A stretch of DNA of 64,000 nt, taken from contig CAXXSI010000022.1 of NCBI GenBank assembly GCA_963669285.2, positions 831,348-895,347 of the forward strand, written 5' to 3'. The notes under the pieces are model-generated. The model was not told the origin of the DNA, ran no database searches, and saw only the letters and a list, made by a program, of their open reading frames with translations. Positions 16,818 to 24,704 of the stretch are shown piece after piece. Every line of letters begins with the position of its first letter. Positions within the stretch are counted from its first letter, which is position 1. Position numbers and translations under genes: made by a program. The DNA is from JAWKWH01 sp963669285. GTDB lineage: Bacteria > Pseudomonadota > Alphaproteobacteria > Rhizobiales > Rhizobiaceae.

Positions 16818-17494
16818 ACCCCTAGTAGTTCATTTACGGTCAACACTTTGTGGATGGCGATGATCGTCGTGCGTTTGATTTTTACGTTGGCGGTCGGGTT
16901 GTGTTTGTCGATGATGATGCTGTCAGTGTTACGCTTGCGAAAAATTCCAATGGTGGCTGCAATATCGCCGTTTTCATTGTTTTTCTGCTGCACGATGACG
17001 GCGTCACCGATGCGTGGCGGTTTGTGCGGGTGGATGAATACCAAGTCACCCGGCGAAAACTGTGGTTCCATGGATGAGCCTTCCACATAGAGAGCGTAGA
17101 TATCTCGGGCAGAGGCCAGCGCCGGAGGTCGGCGAACCCAATCAATAACGCCAGTATCAAGCTGAAACGCACCTGCCGCGTGAGATCCTGCCGCTGTGCC
17201 CATGACCGGCACGTTGCTGGGCATAGCTTCGCGTGGAGGAAAATCACGCGGCGCGGCGCGGACTTCGCTTCGCGCAGGTGCTGGGTCGTCAGTGCGCGCC
17301 AGCAGCCATTCCGATGTTGTTCCCAACACTTCAGCAATTGCGCTTAGATTTTCGGCGTTCGGTGTGGAATCCGGCCGCTCAAACAGTTTTCGCAGGTAGC
17401 TTCGATCAAGGCCTGCTTTTTCGCTGACAGCGGTCATCTTCTGGCCGGTCTCTTCAAGCTTCTGTCTTATTCGCTCGTGGATGGTATTTGACAT
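16814..17494 (-). CDS. Phage repressor, XRE HTH plus S24/LexA-like peptidase domain
   Basis: 226 residues. HTH at about 15-50 (MTAVSEKAGLDRSYLRKLFE), a linker, then an S24 autoproteolysis domain: cleavage site Ala-Gly in MGTAAGSH near residue 102, catalytic Ser in VEGSSMEPQFSPGD near residue 140, and the second catalytic region with the Lys in GIFRKRN. It should hold the lysogenic state by binding the GGGGA-N6-TCCCC operators and be cut during the SOS response. One operator (17498-17513) lies four bases before its start codon, so it probably autoregulates. No good ribosome-binding site is visible. Confidence 0.92.
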   Translation of the reverse strand: MSNTIHERIRQKLEETGQKMTAVSEKAGLDRSYLRKLFERPDSTPNAENLSAIAEVLGTTSEWLLARTDDPAPARSEVRAAPRDFPPREAMPSNVPVMGTAAGSHAAGAFQLDTGVIDWVRRPPALASARDIYALYVEGSSMEPQFSPGDLVFIHPHKPPRIGDAVIVQQKNNENGDIAATIGIFRKRNTDSIIIDKHNPTANVKIKRTTIIAIHKVLTVNELLGV

Positions 17495-17497
17495 GAA

Positions 17498-17513
17498 GGG
17501 GATTATCGTCCCC
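17498..17513. promoter_or_regulatory. Operator O2 before the repressor start
   Basis: GGGGATTATCGTCCCC, palindromic at the five outer positions each side. It lies directly upstream of the repressor start codon, fitting autorepression. Confidence 0.75.
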
Positions 17514-17543
17514 TGTGGATAATGTATCGAGGGGAAAATAGAG

Positions 17544-17572
17544 TTGACAAAGGGGACAAGTGTCCCTCATGT
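17544..17572 (+). promoter_or_regulatory. Rightward early promoter with operator O3 in its spacer
   Basis: TTGACA (17544-17549) and TCATGT (17567-17572) are 17 bp apart, and the spacer is filled by GGGGACAAGTGTCCCT (17552-17567). The predicted transcription start (about 17579) is within a few bases of the ATG at 17582, so the first mRNA is leaderless or nearly so. Confidence 0.8.
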
Positions 17573-17581
17573 TGTGCGGCT

Positions 17582-17875
17582 ATGAACGTAGCCACCGATT
17601 CCATAAGCAGCCCACAACCGAAAAGTGCTTTGATTAGCAATTTGCTGTCCATTGCCGATACGTATCTAGGCAAGGTTGGTATCGCTGAATCGACATTATC
17701 AAAACGAATACTGAATCGCAGCTCGTGGCTGGCATCCTTGCGCGCCGGCACCAGCGATCTCGGCACTGCACAACATGAACGCGCCATGCAGTGGTTTTCC
17801 GACAATTGGCCGGAAAATGCAGTTTGGCCAGAGAACGTCGACCGGCCGTCGCCAACAGCGGAGGCGGCAGAATGA
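17582..17875 (+). CDS. Small HTH-like early protein, Cro position
   Basis: 97 residues. The segment IAESTLSKRILNRSSWLASL, then HERAMQWFSDNWPE, belongs to a small alphaproteobacterial phage/plasmid family commonly found beside repressors. It is the first gene of the rightward early operon, divergent from the repressor, so a Cro-like role is plausible by position only. ATG 17582 was chosen over 17522 because the promoter lies between them. It overlaps the next gene at 17872. Confidence 0.7.
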   Translation: MNVATDSISSPQPKSALISNLLSIADTYLGKVGIAESTLSKRILNRSSWLASLRAGTSDLGTAQHERAMQWFSDNWPENAVWPENVDRPSPTAEAAE

Positions 17876-18288
17876 TGACCTCCGCTGCACAGATCGCTGC
17901 CGATGCGGCACTGAAACGCAACCCTAGTCTCAGCGATCCCGAGACTTTTCCTCCCGGGGATGCGGCAACTGCGCCGGAGGCCAAAACCTCCGGCGCCTCT
18001 TGTGTCTCGAATACGTTGGCGCCGATCGAACTGTCCGAACCGTTGCTGCTGCTGATCAGGGTGATCGCAACACACAATGGTCTGCCGGTGGAAACCCAGC
18101 TGCACCGGCTGATTGAGTTTGAAGCACGCCGTATCGGCCTGGGCAAGCTGGCGCGTGCAGCGGCCAACCATCCCGAATCCCTTGTCGACAAGAACTGCGA
18201 AGACAGCGCCGTAACCGTCCACATCGCACCATTGCCTGCCGTTGCCCGCCGATATCAGGCCTGCGCCAAGCAAGGGAAGCGACCATGA
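17872..18288 (+). CDS. Early phage protein, unknown
   Basis: 138 residues starting on the ATGATGA overlap with the previous stop. The N-terminal third is proline/alanine-rich, followed by helical LSEPLLLLIRVIATHNGLPV. No family recognised. A perfect 10-bp hairpin lies inside the gene at 17971-17996. Confidence 0.6.
   Translation: MMTSAAQIAADAALKRNPSLSDPETFPPGDAATAPEAKTSGASCVSNTLAPIELSEPLLLLIRVIATHNGLPVETQLHRLIEFEARRIGLGKLARAAANHPESLVDKNCEDSAVTVHIAPLPAVARRYQACAKQGKRP
17971..17996 (+). promoter_or_regulatory. Strong hairpin within the early transcript
   Basis: GCGCCGGAGG, six-base loop, CCTCCGGCGC: a perfect stem with no U-tract. It lies about 390 bases into the early transcript. It could be a pause site or an antitermination-related element, or simply coding sequence. 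Confidence 0.35.
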
Positions 18289-18491
18289 TTTGGGCGTTGG
18301 TCATCGCTGGGCTTTGGGCTGTCGCCGTGTGCGGCATTGCGTTGGCTGGCATGGTGGTGACATTGAAAATACGCGAGCGCGGCGACTTGATACTCACACT
18401 CGCGCTCGCGCCGGGGCTGCTGGCGGCAGCAGCCTTTTCGATTCTGTATTTGTTGCCGCATGTTGTGGCGCTTCTGGGCGGAGGCATCTGA
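18285..18491 (+). CDS. Small two-helix membrane protein
   Basis: 68 residues with two hydrophobic segments (ALVIAGLWAVAVCGIALAGM and PGLLAAAAFSILYLLPHVVA) separated by a short charged loop KIRERGD. ATG overlaps the previous stop (ATGA). A membrane role in early infection, such as superinfection exclusion, is possible but not shown. Confidence 0.6.
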   Translation: MIWALVIAGLWAVAVCGIALAGMVVTLKIRERGDLILTLALAPGLLAAAAFSILYLLPHVVALLGGGI

Positions 18492-18617
18492 CCATGCCGG
18501 CTGCCCCTCTTTGTTCCCAAAGTATCTGCGTATCGGGAGAGTCTCATGTTGTTCGATCCGAGTTGGCAATCCTCCATCACCTCAACCATGGTTCAATCAA
18601 CCATGGAGGTGCCCGCA

Positions 18618-18956
18618 ATGTCTTGCGGAAACGGCGCAAAGTTTTGCGGAAATGGCGCAATCAATTGCGCGATCGACATCGACGGCCTGATCAGATTTGC
18701 CACGTTTCATTTCCCGGTTGCCACCGCGGCCAATCTAGCCGCCGTTTCCGGCGCGACCGTTTCGACGGCGGAAAAGTGGCTGCGCGGCGAAACCCTGCCA
18801 TCCGGAACATTTCTCGCGGCGATGATCGCAGCCTTTGGCCCTTCATTCGTGGCCGCATGCGTGCCCGGCGCCAAAGCCTGGGCAGAACAGGCTGCGCGGG
18901 ATGAACGGATCAAACAGCTCGACGCCGAAAAAGAACGGCTTCTGGCGGCGGAATAA
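18618..18956 (+). CDS. Putative HTH early protein with CGNGA repeats
   Basis: 112 residues from ATG 18618, which has GGAGG upstream; the frame is open from 18546. It begins with a cysteine/asparagine repeat (CGNGAKFCGNGA), coded by a near-perfect direct DNA repeat. The core FPVATAANLAAVSGATVSTA, EKWLRGE resembles an HTH, and the C-terminus is a charged helix. It is similar in character to small phage regulators of rhizobia. Palindromic CCATGG-containing repeats lie just upstream (18585-18606). Confidence 0.55.
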   Translation: MSCGNGAKFCGNGAINCAIDIDGLIRFATFHFPVATAANLAAVSGATVSTAEKWLRGETLPSGTFLAAMIAAFGPSFVAACVPGAKAWAEQAARDERIKQLDAEKERLLAAE

Positions 18957-19094
18957 CAGCCGCTGGCCGGATGCCGGCGACTATTCACTAGTCACTTTTT
19001 TATCGCCTGGCGGCGCATGCGCCGACGATCTAGCGCGCGCGGCGATCGAGGGTGTGGACGGATTCCCAGAATTTTCAACCGAAAGGAGGCCGGT

Positions 19095-19457
19095 ATGAGC
19101 CGGGTTTTGCGCACGTTTAGACAGATGATTGGGCTTTTGAGTCGTGGTGACTTCGACCGGAAACTCAATGAGGAAATGGCGAAGTGCATTTGCGCGCTGG
19201 AGGACATGCCAGCCGACAAGGGCACTGCAACGATGACGGTGACGATCAAGTTGAATTACGAACTTGGTCGCATCGATATCGACCCGACCGTCAAGACCAA
19301 ACTGCCGGAAACCGCCAAGTTCATGAAGACGCCGTTCTGGGCGCTCGATGGTGAACTATCCCTCGAACATCCCAATCAGATCAACATGTTTGCCGAACCG
19401 AAGGTGGTCGGCACCTCTGATGGCGAAGCAGACGACGCTGAAGCCGAAACCGCCTGA
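19095..19457 (+). CDS. Early phage protein, unknown
   Basis: 120 residues. The start at 19095 has a textbook AAAGGAGG. The N-terminus is basic (RVLRTFRQMIGLLSRGDFDRK) and the C-terminus very acidic (DGEADDAEAETA). It lies 14 bp before the DUF2303 gene and probably works with it; small partner proteins occur at this spot in related phages. No domain recognised. Confidence 0.65.
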   Translation: MSRVLRTFRQMIGLLSRGDFDRKLNEEMAKCICALEDMPADKGTATMTVTIKLNYELGRIDIDPTVKTKLPETAKFMKTPFWALDGELSLEHPNQINMFAEPKVVGTSDGEADDAEAETA

Positions 19458-19471
19458 AAGGAAAATCCATC

Positions 19472-20404
19472 ATGCAGGATACTACTGAAAATACACTGAG
19501 CGGTGATCGTTCAGCGGAATCCATCAAACTCTTAACAGCCTTAGCTGTTGAAGGTGCCAGCCCGACGGTCACGCCGATCGTGACCAAAGGATTGGGCGAG
19601 GGTCTGCCTGAAACCGTTCCCGTGGCGTTCGATCGCAAATCACAGACGTTCAAATCGCTCAAAGATCTGATCGAAGAGCATCGCCAAAAACCGCAGCGCC
19701 GCAAGGGCATCGCTACGGTTGAAACGCTGGCCAGTTTCGTTGCCCTGATTGATCGCCACAAGGACAAGGACAGCGTGATCTTCGGCAAGACCAGCTGGCC
19801 GGAACCGAAGCTGACGGCAGTGATCGATTATCACACGATTAAGGGTGATCCGCGCTTTGGTGAGCATCGCATAGTCTATGCTTTCCCGCTGACCGAAGAG
19901 TTCAAGTCGTGGGTCAACTTCAATGCCAAACCTATGGATCAGGAAGCCTTCGCCGCATTCATTGAGGAACATGCCGCCGAACTTGCTGCGCCGGAAGATG
20001 GCGAGCGGTCACTTTATGAACCGCTGTTCAAGGAACGCTTTGCAACACCTTCGGAACTTCTGCTGCTGTCGCGCGAACTGGAAGTTCATGTTGAGGCCAG
20101 GGCCAAACAGGGTATTCGTCTCCAGACCGGTGAACGCACCATCGAGTTTTCAGAGGAACACCAGAACTCCAAGGGCGAAAAGATCACCGTGCCCGGAATC
20201 TTTATGTTGTCCGTTCCGGCGTTTATCGACGGTGATCCGGTGCGGATCCCGGCGCGACTGCGTTACCGCGTGGCAGGTGGCAGCATCAAGTGGTTCTATC
20301 AGTTGCACCGTTGGGAAAGCCATCTGCGCGAACAGGTTGGCTATGACCTGAAAGACGCGGCGGACAAGACCGGGCTGCCGTGGTTTGAAGGTGCTCCGGA
20401 GTAA
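19472..20404 (+). CDS. DUF2303 (YfdQ-like) phage protein
   Basis: 310 residues, full length for the DUF2303 family found in temperate phages. Typical features are VETLASFVALIDRHKDKDSV, then AVIDYH and RFGEHRIVYAF, with a long C-terminal region ending LHRWESHLREQVGYDLKDA. The role is not established; its position among early genes suggests DNA metabolism. Confidence 0.85.
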   Translation: MQDTTENTLSGDRSAESIKLLTALAVEGASPTVTPIVTKGLGEGLPETVPVAFDRKSQTFKSLKDLIEEHRQKPQRRKGIATVETLASFVALIDRHKDKDSVIFGKTSWPEPKLTAVIDYHTIKGDPRFGEHRIVYAFPLTEEFKSWVNFNAKPMDQEAFAAFIEEHAAELAAPEDGERSLYEPLFKERFATPSELLLLSRELEVHVEARAKQGIRLQTGERTIEFSEEHQNSKGEKITVPGIFMLSVPAFIDGDPVRIPARLRYRVAGGSIKWFYQLHRWESHLREQVGYDLKDAADKTGLPWFEGAPE

Positions 20405-20410
20405 GTGCCG

Positions 20411-21595
20411 ATGGCAGGGGCAATTGCCACAAAAGAGCGTGCCGTTTCGCTTCCAACTCTGGTGAAGCGGGCGGCACGTAAGCTGGAGAAGGCGCAGAAT
20501 GCCGCACAGGTGCTTGGTGCGCGGGCTGAAATCCGTGCCGGCTACTCCATGGCCAAAATCAAGGCGCGGCTGCAAAAGGCCAGCAAGGCGCACAAGAGCC
20601 TGATTGCCGATACGCACCGGGCACAGGCCGACTTGCTGCAATTGGAGGCGGAATCGAACCGCCGGTTGGCCGATGAATATGACGCAGCGCAAGCTAATGG
20701 TGAAGCCTCCAAAGGCCGTCCGAAAAGTCTTCCCAATGGGAATACTTTTACACTCGCCGAGGCTGGCATAACCGCCAAGGACATCTTTTTGGCGCGTCAG
20801 ATCCGTGATGTGCTGGCGGCGGATTCAAACGTTATCGAAACCGTCCTGACCGCGATGCTGGAAAAGGGTGATGAACCAACGCGCAACGCGCTCAAAAAGC
20901 AGCTTGCGCCGGTGATCAAAAGACTGCGTGACGAAACGACAGCCGGCAAGAAATCGCGCCGCAATGATCGCGAACGTGATTTGGCCAAACGGCAGCGGGC
21001 GCTGCCGAAAAAGCGATATGGGCTGATCTGCGCAGACCCGGCGTGGAAATTCAAACCCTATTCTCAGGAATCCGGCATGGACCGGGCGGCCGACAATCAC
21101 TATCCGACCATGGCCACGGATGAGATCTGCGAACTAAACGTGGATGCCATCGCCGCGGATGACTGCGTGTTGTTCCTATGGGCAACAGCACCAATGCTGC
21201 CGGACGCGCTGACCGTGATGTCGGCCTGGGGCTTTGTCTACAAAACCCACATCATCTGGCGAAAGGCCGAACTGAAACCGTGCTCCAGCAAAGACCAGGC
21301 CAAGCGCGATATGGGAGGCCAATCGGCCGGCCTAGTGCTCGGCACGGGCTATTGGTTCCGCAATGCGCATGAACTGCTTTTGGTCGGGACGCGCGGCGCA
21401 ATACCGGCGCCGGCAATCGGTACGCAATTTCCCTCGGTCATCGACTCTCCGCCGCTGCGCCATTCGCAAAAGCCGGACCGATTTGCCGAGCTTATGGAAA
21501 CCTATTTTCCGAACCTGCCGAAGATTGAGCTGAACCGCCGCGGCCCGGCCCGGCCCGGCTGGGATGCATGGGGGAATGAAGCAAATGAAGCCTGA
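20411..21595 (+). CDS. MT-A70-family DNA/RNA adenine methyltransferase with long N-terminal domain
   Basis: 394 residues. The C-terminal half is an MT-A70 methyltransferase: motif IV is DPAW at residues 209-212 (canonical DPPW with Pro to Ala), followed by CVLFLWATAPMLPDAL and RNAHELLLVGTRG. It probably transfers a methyl group from SAM to N6 of adenine. The N-terminal ~190 residues are helical and basic and include GRPKSLPNGNTFTLAEAGIT, a DNA-binding-like region. ATG 20411 was preferred to GTG 20405. No partner restriction enzyme is visible, so an orphan methylase protecting phage DNA is likely. Confidence 0.88.
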   Translation: MAGAIATKERAVSLPTLVKRAARKLEKAQNAAQVLGARAEIRAGYSMAKIKARLQKASKAHKSLIADTHRAQADLLQLEAESNRRLADEYDAAQANGEASKGRPKSLPNGNTFTLAEAGITAKDIFLARQIRDVLAADSNVIETVLTAMLEKGDEPTRNALKKQLAPVIKRLRDETTAGKKSRRNDRERDLAKRQRALPKKRYGLICADPAWKFKPYSQESGMDRAADNHYPTMATDEICELNVDAIAADDCVLFLWATAPMLPDALTVMSAWGFVYKTHIIWRKAELKPCSSKDQAKRDMGGQSAGLVLGTGYWFRNAHELLLVGTRGAIPAPAIGTQFPSVIDSPPLRHSQKPDRFAELMETYFPNLPKIELNRRGPARPGWDAWGNEANEA

Positions 21596-21863
21596 TTTTT
21601 CACCGAACATGCTGAAGTTATATCTGGAGTGTCGAACGATAATCCGGATGTTGCAGCGTGAAGAGACGCTTGCGCGCGCACAGCGAGCGGTTTTCAAAGA
21701 CATTGCCGGTGCTGCCAAAGTGACAAGACGGGCCGTGCAATTGGCGGCGATCGGTCGACTAAAACGAGCTTCGACACGAGCGGCGATTTGGGCCGTGTTG
21801 AATCATTTCCCTTGTGATCATGGCGTGACGCTGACTGATGAGGGAGGGCAATTAAATGCCTGA
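21585..21863 (+). CDS. Small basic early protein, unknown
   Basis: 92 residues overlapping the methyltransferase stop. Helical and arginine-rich (LECRTIIRMLQREETLARAQ, AKVTRRAVQLAAIGRLKRA). The latter part could be an HTH. ATG 21585 was chosen for its distance to the upstream G-rich site; 21576 is also possible. Confidence 0.55.
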   Translation: MKPDFSPNMLKLYLECRTIIRMLQREETLARAQRAVFKDIAGAAKVTRRAVQLAAIGRLKRASTRAAIWAVLNHFPCDHGVTLTDEGGQLNA

Positions 21864-22161
21864 TGTCGATTTTGCTCGCTTTGGACAAGACATCAAACGC
21901 GCATTGGGCAACCGGTCCTATGCCCAGGCGGTGGCCGAATACCCGTGGCTCAACCGCGGCATGTTGAGCCGTGCGGTTAATGGGCAAAAACTGTCGGCTG
22001 CAAGTTATCTGGCGCTTTGCTTGGCGTTCGATCTCGATGTTTGGACGGCGTTCTCACGCGAGAAACCGATGAGTGCGGCGGCGAAAGTCAAGTGTATAAA
22101 AGACATATTAAATCATACTGTTACAGCAGATGCTTCCCGTGAAACGGAGGCCGCACTGTGA
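21856..22161 (+). CDS. HTH-like phage protein
   Basis: 101 residues. YAQAVAEYPWLNRGMLSRAV, followed by GQKLSAASYLALCLAFDLD, has the arrangement of a Cro/XRE-like HTH with a following helix. ATG overlaps the preceding stop by a few bases and its own stop overlaps the GTG start of the next gene. Confidence 0.65.
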   Translation: MPDVDFARFGQDIKRALGNRSYAQAVAEYPWLNRGMLSRAVNGQKLSAASYLALCLAFDLDVWTAFSREKPMSAAAKVKCIKDILNHTVTADASRETEAAL

Positions 22162-22442
22162 AACTTGAACGCATCCCATGGATCACAAAATTCTGCGAAG
22201 CAGAAACCCACCAACAGCGCGCCGAGGTTCTGTTGACCATGCCCGTGCAAACGCTGAGCCGCTATCATGAAGTGCTCGAACGCAATTGCATGGTTACTGG
22301 ATTCACCGCCGGAACCGTCTACATCGAATGTTTGCGGACCTGCTACTGCAGTGAGCGGTACCGTGGCGAATATGCCAAAGGTTCCAGCAATTTGGCCAAG
22401 GCCCACAACGTCTTGCTTCAGTTTCTGGAGGGCAAGCTGTGA
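22158..22442 (+). CDS. Early phage protein, unknown
   Basis: 94 residues from GTG 22158 (GTGA overlap with the previous stop). It contains two close cysteines (LRTCYCSERY) and helical flanks. No family recognised. The stop overlaps the next GTG start. Confidence 0.6.
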   Translation: MKLERIPWITKFCEAETHQQRAEVLLTMPVQTLSRYHEVLERNCMVTGFTAGTVYIECLRTCYCSERYRGEYAKGSSNLAKAHNVLLQFLEGKL

Positions 22443-22654
22443 TTGAGCGTTTTGGCAATGACATCGAACTGATCTGCGACGAATGTCCCACGATATTTCC
22501 GGGTGTGTTTGATCGCCGAGACCGCGACGTCATGATGGCAGATGCTAAGGCCGCTGGTTGGCGATCGTTCAAGCGCGATGGCAAGTGGAGAAACGCCTGT
22601 CCGACCTGTGTTCGCCATTTTGCCCGGCTGCACCAATCGGGGAGGCTGGTTTGA
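22439..22654 (+). CDS. Small zinc-ribbon-like protein
   Basis: 71 residues from GTG 22439. Two cysteine pairs (LICDECPTIF and ACPTCVRH) about 40 residues apart suggest a zinc ribbon. Coupled to both neighbours by overlapping stop and start codons. Confidence 0.6.
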   Translation: MIERFGNDIELICDECPTIFPGVFDRRDRDVMMADAKAAGWRSFKRDGKWRNACPTCVRHFARLHQSGRLV

Positions 22655-23934
22655 GCATCGACGTCATGAACTGCGTATGGAAGCATGCGCCGGTGGCGTC
22701 GGGCGAGTTTGCCGTTTTGCTGGCGCTGGCCGACTATGCCGATGAGAACTGCACCTGTTATCCAGGCGTGGAGACGCTGGCAGCGAAGGCTCGGTTAAAG
22801 CCGCGTCAGACGCAGAATTGCGTGAAATCCCTAGCCAAAACCGGTCTGATCACCGTCGAGCGCGGGGCTGGACCGAAGGGGTGTAACCGCTATCGCGTCG
22901 AGGTAGAGACAATCCGCGCCCGTTCGATCCGCCAAGACGCTACCCAGGCCATAAAATCGGCAATCAATGATGACGATGCGGATGTTGAATCAGATGATGA
23001 TCTGGGTGAGGGGGGTGCAAATATTGCACCCCCGCAATCTGCGACAGGGGGGGTGCACTCCAGTGCGTCAGGGGGTGCAATGGAGTGCACCCAAACCATC
23101 ATAGAACCATCAAAGATTCCATCAGATGAGAGAGAGCGCGCGCGCGCGAACAATGATTTGGATGGGGAAAATGGCAAAACGGAAACACCGGTGCCTGATG
23201 AAAATCCGAAAGCGGTCGAGCGTGAATTTGAAAAGTCGTTCCGCGACTGGCCAACTTCGATTTCCGATTCCAGACCGGCGGCTTTGACCGAATGGCGCAA
23301 ACTCACACCGGATGAACGCCAAATGGCGGCGTTGGAAGCGGACCGATATCGCACAGCCTGCCGGGCGACGGGCCGCAAGGTGGTTTGCGCCTTTGCGGTC
23401 TATCTGCGCGAAAAGCGCTGGGCCGATCTGCCGGAACGAGAGCCAGAGCCACTGAAGCCGGTTGAGGCACCGCCATTCGGCAAGCTTTGGACCGCAGAGC
23501 GCATGCGCCGGCTGTTGGCCGGTCCCGAAGTGACCGACTATCCGCTGACCGCATTTGAGCAGAAATCCATAGATGCCGGCACGATGGATCGCAAAACGGT
23601 GATTCGCGGCAAGCAGGTGCATCAGGGTTGGCCGACAATCAACCGGATGGATGATTTGGCGGTTAGCCGAAAGGGGCTGCAGCTGACGCCAGAGCGGGCG
23701 GTGTCGCTTGAACAGGCTGGCATGGAATCGGTTAAGGTTTCGGAGCCTGATGAAGTTTCCGAAAAATGGGAAGCGTGGAAAGCGGTCTTTGATCAACGCG
23801 CTTGGCCTTGGCTGCCTGATCCGGGCACCCAGCCTTATGTGTGGCTACCGGCAGGTGGGCCGGATGGATTGGCTGAATTCGAGAAAGCGGTGCGAGGCAA
23901 GACGGATGATGGCGGCGAGCGACTATCGGCTTAG
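22651..23934 (+). CDS. Phage replication initiation-like protein (HTH_36)
   Basis: 427 residues from TTG 22651, with GGGGAGG five bases upstream and TTGA overlapping the previous stop. The N-terminus (MNCVWKHAPVASGEFAVLLALA, VETLAAKARLKPRQTQNCVK) is the winged-helix HTH_36 domain found in phage replication proteins. The following linker (about 110-150) is glycine/alanine-rich and its DNA contains the iteron cluster at 23011-23092. The C-terminal half is largely charged. By analogy with lambda O, a protein that binds an origin inside its own gene is inferred. Confidence 0.75.
   Translation: MSIDVMNCVWKHAPVASGEFAVLLALADYADENCTCYPGVETLAAKARLKPRQTQNCVKSLAKTGLITVERGAGPKGCNRYRVEVETIRARSIRQDATQAIKSAINDDDADVESDDDLGEGGANIAPPQSATGGVHSSASGGAMECTQTIIEPSKIPSDERERARANNDLDGENGKTETPVPDENPKAVEREFEKSFRDWPTSISDSRPAALTEWRKLTPDERQMAALEADRYRTACRATGRKVVCAFAVYLREKRWADLPEREPEPLKPVEAPPFGKLWTAERMRRLLAGPEVTDYPLTAFEQKSIDAGTMDRKTVIRGKQVHQGWPTINRMDDLAVSRKGLQLTPERAVSLEQAGMESVKVSEPDEVSEKWEAWKAVFDQRAWPWLPDPGTQPYVWLPAGGPDGLAEFEKAVRGKTDDGGERLSA
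23011..23092. other. Putative phage replication origin: GGGGTGCA iterons and nested inverted repeats
   Basis: Five copies of GGGGTGCA-like sequence in 82 bp, three direct (23011, 23049, 23071) and two inverted (23025-23033, 23086-23092). They form a perfect 10-bp inverted repeat with ATA loop (23011-23033) and a 12-bp inverted repeat with 18-base loop (23051-23092). The position within the replication protein gene mirrors lambdoid origins. Confidence 0.65.
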
Positions 23935-24547
23935 CGAACGCGAGGAACGTGCGTGGGCAAGAACACAAGCGCATGCCGATATGCGCCGATGGTTGCGAGA
24001 TGAAGCAGCAGCGCGCGATGCTCAACGGTTCTGGTTTTTAGTGCGGACCAAACGTGATTCGGGTGAATGGAGCGCTGATTCTGTCGCCAGACAGCTTATT
24101 AATGCTGGTATCGAGGCATGGTGCCCTGTGGAAAAAGCAGTCAAGCGACTGCCGAGGCGACAAACATTCGTCGATGTATTTGTGCCAATCTGGCCAAAGT
24201 ATCTGTTAGTGAAAACGGTTCGTGCTGCATCAGCACATTTGGGCGTGATGACTTTCGACGGCGTCGATTGCCTGCTTGGCAAGGATGAGGAACCGATCGC
24301 GCTCAGCGAACGGATCATCAAGGAAATCAAGGCGATTGAAGCCGATGTCAACAATCCGAACCGCAAGCGGCCGAGCAAATTCCATCAAGGTGATCAGGTC
24401 TTGGTCAGGCGCGGACCTTTCTCAGATTTTGTTGGAATGGCATGTGGACCGGAGGATGAACAAAACAGAGTAGATGTCGAGCTCGATATATTCAATCGGT
24501 TAACGCCATGTCGTATCGGGGTTGACGATTTGAAAAAGCTGGCATAG
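23906..24547 (+). CDS. NusG-like transcription elongation/antitermination protein
   Basis: 213 residues. After a charged N-terminal helix, RFWFLVRTKRDSGEWSAD starts a NusG N-terminal-type domain, with GIEAWCPVEKAVKRLPRRQT and VPIWPKYLLVK as in NusG/RfaH. A C-terminal KOW-like part follows (FHQGDQVLVRRGPFSDFVGM). Such specialised NusG paralogs bind RNA polymerase and suppress pausing or termination. It is the last early gene before the HNH-terminase late operon, so a late-gene antiterminator (a functional substitute for lambda Q) is a reasonable inference. It starts within the end of the replication gene. Confidence 0.8.
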   Translation: MMAASDYRLSEREERAWARTQAHADMRRWLRDEAAARDAQRFWFLVRTKRDSGEWSADSVARQLINAGIEAWCPVEKAVKRLPRRQTFVDVFVPIWPKYLLVKTVRAASAHLGVMTFDGVDCLLGKDEEPIALSERIIKEIKAIEADVNNPNRKRPSKFHQGDQVLVRRGPFSDFVGMACGPEDEQNRVDVELDIFNRLTPCRIGVDDLKKLA

Positions 24548-24704
24548 CCATTTCGACCCAAGGCCACTGACCGCAGGACGAAGGCGCATCGATTGATGCG
24601 TGCAACGCCGCGACAACCCTGGCAACCGTAAGGGCGATCTGCTCAGGCGCGTTGCTTCCCGAAGCGAAGCTATGGGCTTCTCTCCAATCAGCAAGTGACA
24701 TTCA

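Noticed and set aside
17503..18273. Long leftward open frames opposite the early genes
   Set aside because: Antisense shadows of the Cro-position and following genes; low-complexity translation, no ribosome-binding sites.
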